Origin: Corythucha ciliata
Taxonomy: Eukaryota; Arthropoda; Insecta; Hemiptera; Tingidae
Reading direction: 5' to 3'
DNA: 64,000 bases
Assembly (NCBI GenBank): GCA_038030265.1
Contig: CM075942.1
Span: forward strand, 39,956,751 to 40,020,750
The notes under the pieces were generated by a model. That model saw only the letters and a list, made by a program, of their open reading frames with translations, ran no database searches and was not told where the DNA came from. Position 1 is the first letter of the stretch. The number at the start of each line of letters is the position of its first letter. The position numbers and the translations under genes were made by a program. This document shows positions 44,201 through 54,652 of the stretch, in pieces.

Positions 44201-45807
44201 AATTGATCAAACTTGGTGCAACAGTCGAGCTGTGCAGCATTGGAACTCAAGTAAAACATTAGGGGATAAAAGAACATTTCTCATGTTATTATTTGAGTGT
44301 TATTCAATTCAATTGCTTAGAAACTGTCCGATGGACGAACCCTGCGTCTCCCGCCCGTCATTCTCGCTTCGTTGAACACAACTCTTCCCAAAAAACCCAC
44401 TGTCTGCATCTACGGTCATTTGGATGTTCAACCAGCGTTCAAAAAGGACGGTTGGGATACGGAACCGTTTGAATTGTTCGAGAAAGACGAGAAACTGTAC
44501 GGACGAGGAAGTTCGGACGACAAGGGACCCGTACTGTGCTGGTTGAACGTTCTCGAGGCCTACAAGGAGCTAGACGTTCCTCTTCCTGTCAACTTAAAAG
44601 TACACACTTCCATCGCAACCGAAAAAATAATTTGTATCCATTTTTTTTTGCGCAGTTTGTGTTTGAAGCAATGGAAGAATCCGGTTCCGAAGGGCTCGAA
44701 GGCCTTTTGAACGATCGGAAGCACAGTTTCTTCACTGGAATTGACTACGTTTGTATATCGGACAATTATTGGTTGGGCACGAAAAAACCTTGCATTACGT
44801 ACGGTCTCAGAGGGCTTTGTTATTTTTACATAGAAATTGAATGCGCTGGTAGGGACTTGCACAGCGGATTGTATGGAGGTGTACTGTAAGTATTCTTCCC
44901 CCACCACCAAAAAATGTGAGCTGATCCACAAGTCGAATTTGTCGCAGGAATGAAGCGAATTCTGATTTAATTTACCTGTTGAATTGTCTGGTGGACAAAA
45001 TGGGTCAGATCACGATTCCCCACTTGTCTGATGACGTTGAACCTGTGACTGAAGAAGAGAAGAAATTGTATAAAAATATCGACTTTAATGTCGCTTCTTT
45101 TAAAAAAGAGATCGGATGTAAACAATTGCTGCATAACGAAGACAAGGTGAGTAATTTAATCTAAAATATAGTCAAGGGTATCTAGATAAATTATTGGAAT
45201 TTTAGGTAAAAATTTTAATGAGTCGCTGGCGATATCCGTCGCTTTCGATTCACGGCATCGAAGGCGCCTTCTCCGAGGAGGGGTCAAAAACGGTCATTCC
45301 GCGTCGAGTAATCGGTAAATTTTCGATTCGAATCGTTCCTAAAATGACGCCCGGGAAAGTCGAAAAGGTTGTCGTCAAGTACCTGACGGACATGTGGGCG
45401 AAACGGGGAAGTCAAAACAATTTCAAAGCTTACATGACGCACGGAGGTCGGGCCTGGCTGTCGGACGTCGAACATACTAACTACGTCGCCGCTCGGAAAG
45501 CTACAAAAATGGTGTACGGCGTTGAGCCCGATCTCACTCGAGAGGGTGGCTCAATTCCAATAACCATCAGTCTGGAAGAAGTGACCGGAACAAACGTCAT
45601 CCTTATTCCAGTCGGAGCTGGAGATGACGGAGCCCATTCACAGAATGAGAAGATCGATATCTTGAATTACATCCAGGGGGTAAGTTCACTTTTGGCTCTA
45701 TAATTTTTTATCTCTTAATTCGTCGGGGTCTTATTGTTTTTCAGACTAAATTGCTAGGTGCTTACCTCTACGAAATAGGCCGACTACACGGAAATAAAAG
45801 AGCTTAA
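38277..45807 (+). CDS. CNDP2: Cytosolic non-specific dipeptidase (M20 family)
   Basis: Seven exons join in phase: 38277-38329, 44076-44250, 44321-44599, 44656-44885, 44948-45146, 45206-45679, 45745-45807, giving 490 residues (human CNDP2 is about 475). It hydrolyses dipeptides such as Cys-Gly in the cytosol as a dimer with two metal ions per active site. Visible residues: His109 and Asp111 in YGHLDVQP, Asp142 in [10 protein letters not shown], the Glu pair 176/177 in MEESGSEG, Asp205 in ISDNYW, His238 in RDLHSG and His456 in [10 protein letters not shown]. All are the expected metal, catalytic or substrate residues. The start follows TTTTTCACC and encodes [17 protein letters not shown]. Intron 1 is about 5.7 kb and carries several transposons; the other introns are 55-75 bp. 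Introns are GT-AG. The stop TAA is followed 12 bases later by AATAAA (45819-45824). Intact and presumably functional. Confidence 0.95.
39110..39200. repeat. Short decayed tract of AATTAGCG-type repeats
   Basis: GCGAATTGGTGATTTCTCCG, CTAGCGTTTTTTCTCAATTT and similar units match the tracts at 5990-6330 and 8810-9330. Lies in dipeptidase intron 1. Confidence 0.55.
39208..41250. mobile_element. 2.0-kb non-autonomous element with TAA target duplication
   Basis: Inverted ends of about 30 bp (AAGCTTGTACACACGGAGAC at 39208, complement ending at 41250) are flanked by TAA at 39205-39207 and 41251-41253. It lies in dipeptidase intron 1. It contains another MITE at 39669-40027 and a hAT-like end near 40867 (GCCTGGATCCGCGCCTG). 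No transposase motif was recognised. Confidence 0.85.
39669..40027. mobile_element. AGCCCGCCACTCACGTG MITE nested in the 2.0-kb element
   Basis: Ends AGCCCGCCACTCACGTGCAG and CTGCACGTGAGTGGCCGGTT, with TAA at 39666-39668 and 40028-40030. The interior has many CAGTT/AACTG words that make further small inverted repeats. Confidence 0.8.
41553..41624 (-). pseudogene. tRNA-like remnant
   Basis: On the minus strand GCAATGG opens and CTATTGC closes a 7-bp acceptor-like stem, followed by CCA. TGGTGTAATGGAT resembles a D arm and GGTTCAAATCC a T arm (B box). The anticodon stem does not pair and the T stem has a mismatch, so I call it a tRNA pseudogene or SINE head, not a working tRNA. Confidence 0.4.
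41682..41825. mobile_element. AAGCTCGGTGCACACGATGC MITE
   Basis: Ends AAGCTCGGTGCACACGATGC and GCATCGTGTGCACCGAGCTT, flanked by TA on both sides. The host context (CTA...TAG) could also hide a TWA 3-bp target. Lies in dipeptidase intron 1. Confidence 0.85.
42226..42762. repeat. Irregular repeats of an AGTGATACCTCGTAAGTG word
   Basis: Related words start near 42226, 42305, 42356, 42391, 42474 and 42742, with 35-85 bp spacing. A hAT-like MITE (42507-42708) is inserted before the last one. The spacing is too uneven for a simple minisatellite. Confidence 0.6.
42507..42708. mobile_element. hAT-like MITE, second copy
   Basis: Ends TAGAGAACCTATAGTTACAC and GGAATTTATAGAGCT correspond to the element at 31139-31303. 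Shared inner words include GTACTGACA-like, GCCGCCAT-like and GGTCC blocks. Flanks ATTATGGA / ACTATGGA agree at 7 of 8 positions. Confidence 0.8.
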
Positions 45808-45880
45808 TGTACAAGCTAAATAAAAGGCCGATTGCACTTTCCCGTTACAAATTAATTCCGTTTGTGTAATGCTAAAATGA

Positions 45881-47482
45881 TTAAGAGTAAACGTGGACGA
45901 TTAATTTATCAGTCTGAGGATCGTAATAAATAAAAAGATCGTAGGAAGTGAAGAGAGTTTCGTCTTCGAGGATGCCGTACCACGAGTACAGATAGGACCC
46001 AGTAAGAGTGTCAATGATGTCAACCGACTGACCTCCTGAATACGCAGAGAACAGAAGAAACCTGTTGGCGGCCACACAACGGAGATCGCCCAAAATGGAA
46101 GACTCGCCTATTGTAGTAGCCCAGAGTCGACGGTCGTCAAGGACGTTGACCGCAGTAACCTACGTAGAAAACAATTCCTTACAAGTCCAACCAAAATGGA
46201 TAAGACGCATACTCACCAATTTAGAATCTTCATCGGTGTCAAGGGTGTCGTACAGAACATTACTGATCGGGTGAAGAATGGCGTGAATTGATGTTTGAGT
46301 TTTACGACGGTCAACCAATAGTTTTCCCGTATTTTTATTCCAACAACTCATTTCTAGGCCGTCATTCGCGTGGCACATGACTAGAACGAGATTGCTGTTA
46401 ATCATCGTTTTGGTCACTTGAGCCTCGTTTGTCGGCCTCATTTTGAACACGAGCTTGGCTTCGTTGTCGAAACAAAAGACGGCTTCGGGAGTCGCGACGA
46501 AGGCTCTTTCCAGGTCATGCTGGAAATCAATGATCCTCTCGCGAAAGTTGAGTTCCAGTCGTCGTTTGTCCAACTGCCAACCGAACATGGCGTTATTGTT
46601 CGGACTGAACACGAACATGGTCGACCCAATGAGGGCTATCCAGTAGGACCAGTAGCCGTAGGGACATGTTCGCTCGGTACGCTCGATGTGACGTCGACCT
46701 TCGGCTCCTGGGGCAGCTTCACAGAGTTCGGGTCCGTCGCAGCTCAACAGGTACCACAACCTGTACCGTTGCATTTTCCCTAAAATAAATTTAAAATACA
46801 TACGTATAAGTACCTTCACAATCGAAAAATACCCGTAATTTAAACAGGTTCTAACCTAACGCATAAATAGCTACGAAACTCTTGTACTTAGTAGCGATCA
46901 CTTTTGTATTTGTCGTACTAACAAACGGCCTAAACGACTTGATGTTAAGCGTTTGGAATAAACGCAATCCCTCTCTCCGTTCCACCCGATAGACTCCTAC
47001 TCTTGAGCTGTGGTTAGTCACAAGAGTTCGCCCATCATATGCGATACTCGCCACAAGGCCGTCCTCTAACTGAAATTTCCTGTAGTCATTGAGTCTCCAG
47101 TTCCTCATAACTCGCATGTGATTCAAGAATTTGAGTTTTGAAGGGCAGGGTTCGATTTCAAGCCAACAAAAATCTACAGAGAAAATCAAATCATCGTAAG
47201 TCACAACATTTTCAAAATCTAGAATTTGTTCCCACCTTTTCTCAAGTGATAGTCTTTTTCCGGGAAGGCGTCGTTCCAAAATTTTCGCCAAATGACGTCA
47301 TCATTGGCCCTGTTGTACCACGTTTTACAGACGGATTGAGCTCGCAGAAGATCCCCCAGATCTAAATATTGCAGGATCGACGCTGAAATCTCCGGGGGGC
47401 ATTCTCGAATGAAATCCACCCTACCGTTGAAATTTGGTTTTAAAAATACTTTAGAAGAGCCAGGCAAAATTTTAGTTTTAGA
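45881..47482 (-). CDS. F-box protein (start exon not found)
   Basis: Four minus-strand exons join in phase: 47482-47236, 47173-46856, 46779-46217, 46159-45881, with a TAA stop at 45881-45883. The first exon carries an F-box (PPEISASILQYLDLGDLLRA, then QSVCKTWYNRANDDVIWRKF W), the Skp1-binding module of SCF ubiquitin ligases. The roughly 380-residue remainder has short beta-like repeats with many Trp/Asp turns and could be a divergent beta-propeller substrate-binding domain (inference). No ATG lies in frame before the F-box: the exon is preceded by an in-frame TAG and an acceptor-like CTGTATAG after a C-rich tract, so a start exon must lie further upstream. The stop is 73 bp from the dipeptidase stop, on the opposite strand, so the 3' ends probably overlap. 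Confidence 0.85.
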
Positions 47483-47751
47483 CTATACAGCATTGAGGGG
47501 TGGGGTAAGAATCATCAATTCCAATGGCTCTCATGGGCACCTTTCAATCCGGGTTTGCAACGTAAATAAAAAATATATTACAAAAAGCAAGAAGAATGCA
47601 ATACCCCAAACGGGGAATTGTAGTTGGCTGGTGGTGGATTTTTCTGCTGAGAGCAATGTTTGGCTTGTACGTGTGTCGGATTTGAAGGTTCGGCTTGTTC
47701 AGTTTTAGCGGTGAAATCCACCATTATAATGCTATCTTGAGCACACTGTAT

Positions 47752-47967
47752 CTAATCAAGCCGATTATACTGCACACTAAATAAGAAACAGAAGGATGGT
47801 AGATAAAAAGGCGAGTCTTCTGGAGCTCCCCAGAAAGAACAGGTACAAAAATGAAGAAAATTAGCGTCGCTACCCGTCTTTCCTTCGCAAAACGGACAGG
47901 AGAGGATGAGCTCCACACCTCTCCTGTCTGGAAACATTCTTTTGGAACATCGTACTAAGTTATGCAA
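47752..47967 (-). pseudogene. Possible retroelement C-terminal fragment
   Basis: The frame includes SCPFCEGKTGSDANFLHFCT C, resembling the Cys/His knuckle (CxxC...H...C) at the end of some LINE polymerases. It is short and isolated. It could instead be chance, or an upstream part of the F-box gene. Confidence 0.25.
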
Positions 47968-48888
47968 AACCTCAGCTACCTCTGATTGGCGGCAACCTTC
48001 CAGATAGTAGACAAAGCTACTGGGAATAGCAGCTAATGAAAGTGCTTTTTGAGAACGCAGCTAGTTTTTGAATTTGAGGAATAAGCTGTTCCTCACAACT
48101 CCATTAATTAATTTGTTTATCTCTTTCGGATTTTCTCAGTCAAAAACCTTGAATTTTCACCCAGACATTGTTTGATACCTGGCATTGAACTTTATCTGGC
48201 GTGGGGTTCCATGAAAGGATTTTGGAAATCCAGATCCTAACACGGAAGATATCGAGACTATCTGAATCATACAGGACACCTTTAACCATCGACTTCGGAG
48301 CAACACCGACTCCTCAATAGGAGATTCTCAAGAATTCAGGCTCTTTATCTTTCACTAAGAGGGCTTTCTTAAACCCGTTTGTTCCATTTAAATATTACCA
48401 CCCCCTCCCCCCTTGGATCCACCACTGGTACGAATGAGTTAAAACGAACTGAATGTTCCGTTTCTTCTTTTCCAAGCATTTTCATTCCGGCCACCCCTGT
48501 CCCCTTTCCGCAAGGGCGAACAAATTGAAGAACTCATCCAACCTCTGAGGGCTTCAAAAATTGCCTACCCATTGAACTTGTTCGTAACCGTTCCAGAACG
48601 ATTTTACCATAGCAACAAACAAATCCAATGCGTTTTATTGGCAGAAGACGATTCTGTGACGGTTCCAAACAAGTTCTAGAGTAGGTTGGAAGTTGGAACA
48701 GACCTATGGTAGTTGCCAGAATTGGACAATAGTAAGTAATATTGGACAATTCGAAACAATTAATGATTCAGGAATAGAGGGCGCTCTCGGGAGGGCAAAA
48801 TTGTACGAAACAGGGAATTTATTGCCAGACAATTTTTTCTGGCTATTTTCTCTAAATATTGCCCGTGTAAATGACCCTTGAGACCAGG

Positions 48889-49010
48889 GGTGTCAAACTA
48901 AAATTCTCGGCGGGCCATTACTTGGAAATTGTTGGGCCCGCACGACATTTTACCCCACCCCCCTTCCATACACACCACCACAACACACCACAGAAGCCAC
49001 ACAAACTAGA
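48889..49010. mobile_element. hAT-type transposon end
   Basis: CAGGGGTGTCAAACTAAAAT followed by CGGCGGGCCATT matches the well-known CAGGGGTGTCAAACTC end of a widespread hAT group. Similar GGGCCGCAT / GGCCACATGCGG wording near 56700-56760 could be another fragment. From 47968 to 48888 no gene is recognised. Confidence 0.6.
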
Positions 49011-49243
49011 ATTAGGTACTCGAGTATAGGCAATTCACTAATTGAATAATGAATTTGCAGGACAATTTTTTTGTTTTGCCACCCGCAGAGCGATTTATTT
49101 TGTCTCGTTTAGCTCTCCCGTAGTTGTTAAGTAAAATGATCAGAGCATCTTTAAATTTTGGGGTGCACGAGTCACCTGTTATGGACTTATGGAATGTACA
49201 GTATTCAAGAAGCTGTTACCGAGATGGTAGGCTATCTCTCTTA

Positions 49244-49467
49244 AGCCCTGTTCACAGGATACAATTTTGCAGGCAATATCGCGAGCCATCTCAGATCAAA
49301 AACATGTGAGGTGTTTTCAATGATAATGTGCGCGATGTAGTAAGAAAAATAGCGCACATTTTCATAAAAAACACCTGTTCCGTAATTAATTTCCATTAAG
49401 ATCACATCATTATTTTAAAGAGTTTGCTCGCGATATTGCCTGGAAAATTGTTCCGTGTGAACGGGCT
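49244..49467. mobile_element. AGCCCTGTTCACAG MITE with TTA target duplication
   Basis: Ends AGCCCTGTTCACAGGATAC and CCGTGTGAACGGGCT, TTA on each side (49241-49243 and 49468-49470). Inside, GCAGGCAATATCGCGAG pairs with CTCGCGATATTGCCTG. Confidence 0.88.
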
Positions 49468-49473
49468 TTAATC

Positions 49474-49748
49474 ACCGTTCACAAACCATATGTTATGCCT
49501 CTGTGGAGCCTATGCATCCTATCAAAACGCTTCAATTAAAGAAGCTCGAATTGTGTTAGGCTTTGCCTTCTCGAGTCGTCCGGGTAACATCAGTTAATTA
49601 ATTTACCTCTTTAATTAAAATACCGGCGACAGAAAGCCTCGTCTTATATACTTATCTATCTAAAACGCTTTATTTTTCAAGGGAATAAATTTGTTTGGTT
49701 GGATAGACTCTACAGAACCCATACATAGAGCTTGTGAACGGGGTTTCA
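49474..49748. mobile_element. ACCGTTCACAAAC MITE, interrupted relative of 31811-31947
   Basis: Starts ACCGTTCACAAACCATATG and ends AGCTTGTGAACGGGGTTT. About 130 bp in the middle (49545-49670, containing GTTAGGCTTTGCCTTCTCG) is absent from other copies and is probably a further insertion. Confidence 0.7.
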
Positions 49749-50544
49749 AGAGGGGAGCCTTTAATCAGGAACAAGAGAAGAGGTGAGGACTCCCACCGAT
49801 TTTCCCCCCTTTTCACAATCTTTCCAAATTATTTTTATATGTAACAAAACAAAAGTTGGGGTTGGCCGGAGGAGTGACGGTGTGTCAAATGCTTAAAAAA
49901 CGAAGAATTCGGAAGTTCCCGTCTCAAAAAGTTTTATTTTATAAGCTAGGCACACACATGCGCTACTTGCCAAGTTCCTAGCTGCTACTCGCCGAACTCC
50001 TAGTAGTGTGTATGGATACTCGGTACTTGCCGAGTAGCGAATTTGCGTACTTGTTTATGCTCGGCTTCTTTTAGCGGGGACATTATACGCGTTACTCGCC
50101 GAGCTCCTAGTAGTGTGTATGGATACTCGCTACTCGCCAAGTAACGAATATTCGTACTCGGGGATGCTCGATTTTTTTTTTTTTTTCGATGTCGTGCAAG
50201 TACCGAGTCAAGTAATAGTTTTCTTTCCGTTGATTTTTCCGTATCCCTTCTACACATCTCGAGTTTCCTGTCGTATTTATTTATGGTTGTGCGAGATTAT
50301 CGACGGATAAAAATATAGTAATTTCATAATTATTTTTATCCTTCTGCATTATCGAAATAGAATAATGGACCAAATCAAAAGGGTTGTGTTGGACTGAGGA
50401 GATCGTTGTGGCGTTTCCGCTTTATTCTACGATTATGGCGACTCGGAGGAAGTGTGGAGGGAATTATAAAAGCCAGTGTGTTTGGGTGACTTTGTAGACG
50501 ATTGTGGGAACGAGTGTATGAGGTTTGCAAAATGTCTTTCACTG

Positions 50545-51250
50545 TTGGTATTTTTTTGGATCGGTTTTTTAAAATTTCCCCCTCCCACTAGATTTGCTTT
50601 TCGAACCTGCAAGTTATCAAAAAAACTTGCGGATCTAATAAGCTTTCTAATGCCCCAGTAATCGGCCAATGTTTTAAATTAGTTGTCAGTAACGCCCTAA
50701 AACATAGCTTGGATCACCGAAAATCGTGATGTTCAGAGGAAAATTGTACCCTGAAAGCAAAATATGAAAATTGCACTGAGGTTACGGTCCAGTATCCATT
50801 TCGAACTCAGAACCTCAGGCAGGAAGAGCTATTTGGTTCTGGTCTCACCAGCCCGGACAGAAGTCCGGCAGCGTGCAGCTGATGACACCAGGACCAAGTA
50901 GGTAGCTTTGGTAGCTGATGGTCTGAACGGTCGAAATGGAAACTGGACCGCACCCTCGGCGCAAATTTTATGATTCACCCGTGGCTCTAACCCCAACGTC
51001 ATTCATCTTCATCCCTGGAAGCCGGCGTTTAAAGTAAGACTGTATGAGGCTAGACTATCCTATTTTCGATTCGATTTTCATTGTATCCCTGCTTCGTACC
51101 GGTCGAAAAATAGAATCAATCTTGCCGCCTAGCAGTTTTATCATAAATCTTAAATTTAAAAGTTTGCTTCCGGGGCACATTTGCCTTAAAAAAAAAAAAA
51201 AAAGATTTTCGGTGATCCGAGCTATGTTCTAGGGCGTTATTGACAACTAG
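50545..51250. mobile_element. Left part of a split copy of the ATACAGGGTG element core
   Basis: TTTTAAAATTTCCCCCTCCC, AATAAGCTTTCTAATG, GGCAGGAAGAGCTATTTG and GTGCAGCTGATG blocks match 54985-55650. The right part is at about 53340-53520 (AGGCTTAATTGATACGCAAG). The interruption is the 51274-53182 element. Confidence 0.8.
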
Positions 51251-52056
51251 TCCAAGAGCCAGCGACGTAAAAAGTGCAACCATTTGCATGCTTTTCTTAT
51301 CTAGCGCATAAAATCGAGAATAATTTCCTAATAGTGGGAAAAATTGTCTGCGTCCATTTGGACGTGATGAAACCGGTGGCAGACAGCATCAAAGATGGAC
51401 TTGTGGGGAGAAGTAGCACAAATTCCAGTCAGACGGCAAATACGTTTTATTCACGAGATAACGCATTGCAAAATATTGGGAAATGAATGTTGCGTTTCAG
51501 CTAACTGGTCCTGCGGCTGCGAGCCAAAGGAAAAGCCGGAAATGCCGAAAGATGTTGGGAGCAGGACCAACCAAACAATCACGAAAAACTGCACCGAAGG
51601 TGCGGTCCAGTCTGCGTTTTGACCTCAGACCTTTTTCTTTTAATCTGAAGTTCCGCTTATCGGTGTCAGAGTATATGGGGCCTATTGGAAGAAGAGGGAC
51701 GGAAAATTCCAGTATCGAATCTGTTTTATTTAGTCGATGCATTTTGAATGACCCCATCGGCTGCACTCTGATTTACGGCGCATGGAAAACGCGTATTATG
51801 AATGAGGAAGTTTCACATTTTCCCAAAATATGTTTTTTTCGATGAAGCATATCAATCCTTCTACGTAAATAAATAAATAAAAATTAAGCCCTTCAGAAAT
51901 ATTTTGTATTTCTTAACAAACTTTGGCATATTTGAAATCCCGCCAAAACAAACATTTTCCGCAACGTAATACCCCTTGTATTCTCTGTCCTTTTCATGCC
52001 TCTAAATAGCTCATCTGTTTATCCTCCACTATTTTATTAATGGAGAGCTCTAGTAG

Positions 52057-52197
52057 GCCTGTTTTACACGAGTAAGTTTTTTGTTCAAAAATATGTTCAA
52101 TCTGATCACAAACAGACGATTTGAGGCAGGGAACATCTGTCAATTTTTTTCAAAATGGCTAATTTGATCAAAAAACTTACTCGTGTAAAAGGGGCCG
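52057..52197. mobile_element. GCCTGTTTTACACGAG MITE with TAG target duplication
   Basis: Ends GCCTGTTTTACACGAGTAAG and CTTACTCGTGTAAAAGGGGC (plus CG). TAG lies at 52054-52056 and 52198-52200. The empty site in the 31.7-kb copy reads CTCTAGTAGAAAATAAGGC after reverse complementing. Confidence 0.9.
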
Positions 52198-52292
52198 TAG
52201 AAAATAAGGCAAAGAAACACAACAAACCGCTCTCCGACAGCTACATTATAGGTGCATTTTTTTCGGAAGGCACATATGACACAAACATGCTA

Positions 52293-52533
52293 TACTCGGA
52301 TCAGCGAAAGAATGTGCATGAGTGGTAGGAGGCCATAAGCCCGATTTTTCCCTCTCTTAACGTGGTTCTCTACTTCTCCACTTTTATCAAACAACTGCAA
52401 CCAATAACAGAGAGTTTTACCGATAAAATAGGAGAGGCTCCTCTCAGGTGATGGCGTGGTAGCGGTAAGTCATGTGGGTTAAGGGAAAAGAGAGAGGGTA
52501 ATTTCATGCACATTCTTTCACCGATCCGACTAT
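52293..52533. mobile_element. Mariner-like MITE with TA target duplication
   Basis: Ends TACTCGGATCAGCGAAAGAA and TTCTTTCACCGATCCGACTA. TA lies on both sides, and the empty copy at about 22510 reads ACATGCTAGCTGGCG. A 2-bp TA target suits the Tc1/mariner group. Confidence 0.88.
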
Positions 52534-53182
52534 AGCTGGCGTGTTTGAAATGACTTAAAACTTCAAAAATCGTGTAATTATTAACTGTTGGATTATTTTA
52601 CGAACGGATCACGATTTATGCTCTATTTTAGCATAAATATATCTTAAAAAATAGATTTATGAATAAGTTTCAACCATGAAACTTCCTCATTATCATAATT
52701 CGTGGTGAAAGTAACCATAATTTCACGCAAGCTGCAGCCTAAAATATTTTTTTGGGTGTGTTCTTACCTAAAGTGACACTGTTTTTATACGATAGCATGA
52801 AAACCGTTCATCATGGGTTTTTATTATATATTTTTTATAGATTTCTCACTCTATTTTCCCCCAGAAAAAAGTACCCTGGAACCGAAAACTGATACTTCAA
52901 ATTAGAGGAGTTAAAGCTTTTCCGACTTTGCCATTGGCTCGACGCCACAGAACCCGATAGCACTAAATGTAATATTCATTCCCTATGTTTTTTTCAATGC
53001 GTTATCTCGTGAATAAAACGTCTTTGCCGTCTGACCGGAATTTTTGCTACTTCTCCCCAAAAGTGTACTTTGATGCCGCCGGTTTCGTCACGTCCAAATT
53101 GAGGCAGAACATTTTTCCCACTATTAGGGAATTATTCTCGGTTTTATGCGCAGGGCAAGAAAAGTATGCAAATGGTTGCACA

Positions 53183-53335
53183 GGGTGTCTACAGACCTGG
53201 AAAACCGGGAATTGTCAGGGAATTTTCTAAAACTGGAAAAGTCAGGGAATTTCATGAATTTATTAGAAAAGTCAGGGAAAAATGGCAAAGCGATTTTTTT
53301 CATGCTTCCAAGGGGAACATGGAAGTAAAATGGAG
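53183..53335. repeat. AGGGTGTCTACAGACCTGG / AAAGTCAGGGAATTT repeats
   Basis: CAGGGTGTCTACAGACCTGG is followed by three or more copies of a word like AAAAGTCAGGGAATTT. Similar leader-plus-short-repeat arrangements recur in many animal genomes. No coding content. Confidence 0.5.
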
Positions 53336-54087
53336 TACAAAATTACTATTAGGCCCTATAATAATTACTATTACTCTTGGTCTATTGGAAGGCTTAATTG
53401 ATACGCAAGTTTTTTTGATAACACGCAGATTCGAAAGGCAAATTTGTTGATAGGGAGACATTAAAAAAAAAAACGTTCAAAAAAATACCACCAGAAACCT
53501 TGAACTTTGAGCAAAGAAAAAGAGGGTTTCTAGTTGTACCTGAACTTGACCTCCAACTCCGGCAGTGAGCCTCAGCTGCTGCAGTGACAACAGTCTTTCG
53601 TCATTCATTTTAACGAGCTGCTTGCTCAAATTTTCATCGTTTCCTAGGAGACTGTCGAACTTGGCAAATCACGCATGTGTGTGCCAAGGTACTTGTGAAT
53701 AGGCAAGTAGCAAGCAAAGTAAGCTTGCTACTTGCCGAACATTCGGTGCTTGGCAAGTAGCGCATGTGTGTGCCCAGCTTTGGAAAAAAGGGACTAGTTT
53801 CGACAATGAGTCATTTTCAACCTAAGAGACAAAGAAACAATTATGTTCAAAGCATATCAACAAACATTTACAAACCTCATTCGCCTTACCTCTAGATCCC
53901 GGAAAACAAAAAACAATACAAAACAAAATTTCGCTCCGGCAGCTGGCGGTCTGAAAGAGTGCATTTCATTTCGTACGCGGATACCCTAAGCCGTCCCAGA
54001 AGTAATAATGTTGAGACCATGATTTGTTTCGTTAATGTTTGACCCTTCCTCGTACTGTTTGATGCCGGGTTTGTTTAAGCTGAACTT

Positions 54088-54630
54088 AATGGGAATCAAA
54101 GGCTACTTCAAAATGAAATCATCGTACCGAATAAAATGCTTCTGGAACCAACTGGTGATTTGTAGTGATTTTTTTACCAGTTCAAGCCATATTACCCCCC
54201 CCCCCCTTCCAAGTCGACCGATTTGGCCCAAATGCAGTACCAACCGAGGTCGTATGACTACTAATTTCCGGGCCAAATCTCGTTCCGATAAATTAATTTC
54301 TTCGAGAGTTATCGTGCTAACAAGACCACACACTTACTTCCACCCTGGGGGCACCACCCCCTCCTACTTGACTTTTTCAAAAAATTAAAATGGGAATCAA
54401 AGGCTAGTCTAATATGGAGTATTTGTACCAAATATGATGGATCTAGAATCAACTGGTGATTTGTAGTGATTTTTCGACCATTTCGAGCCCTATCCCCCCC
54501 CCTCCACCACGACCGATTTGGCCAAAATGCAATACCGACCGGGGTCTTATGACTACTGATTTTTGTGCCAAAGCGCGTTCCGCTAAATTAACTTCTACGA
54601 GAGTTATCGTGCTAACAAGAAAACGGCCAT
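54088..54630. repeat. Diverged tandem dimer, period about 300 bp
   Basis: GGGAATCAAAGGCTA opens both units (about 54090 and 54391). Both share CAACTGGTGATTTGTAGTG, a C-run, CGACCGATTTGGCC and GAGAGTTATCGTGCTAACAA. The 117-codon frame across the first unit is not supported in the second, so it is not coding. Confidence 0.88.
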
Positions 54631-54652
54631 AAATATATATATGAAAGATATA

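Larger units (their letters stand above)
51803..52691. mobile_element. Copy 3 of the AATGAGGAAGTTTC element (full, twice interrupted)
   Basis: The ends AATGAGGAAGTTTC and GAAACTTCCTCATT are inverted. Removing the two inserted MITEs gives an element of about 500 bp matching the copies at 22230-22680 and 31568-32233. Confidence 0.88.
51274..53182. mobile_element. Foldback element with ~200-bp inverted arms
   Basis: GTGCAACCATTTGCATGC at 51274 and GCAAATGGTTGCAC at 53182 begin arms that pair over about 200 bp, including AATTTCCTAATAGTGGG / CCCACTATTAGGGAATT and GTTTTATTCACGAGATAACG / its complement. It encloses the 51803-52691 element. Confidence 0.85.
49944..53788. mobile_element. Outermost layer of a transposon nest
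   Basis: AAGCTAGGCACACACATGCG with CTACTTGCCAAG at 49944 is the reverse complement of CTTGGCAAGTAGCGCATGTG with TGTGCCCAGCTTT ending near 53788. Between them lie, in order of inclusion, a core related to the 54653-56099 element (about 50545-51250 and 53340-53520), an element at 51274-53182, the 51803-52691 element, and two MITEs at 52057-52197 and 52293-52533. That the outer ends belong together is inference from orientation and spacing. Confidence 0.6.

Noticed and set aside
51274..51845. Chain of open frames near 51.3-51.8 kb as a gene
   Set aside because: They lie within the inverted arms of a foldback element and its nested repeat; the mirrored arm is also open.
54035..54388. 117-codon plus-strand frame
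   Set aside because: Crosses a C-run and half of a tandem dimer. The second unit does not keep the frame.
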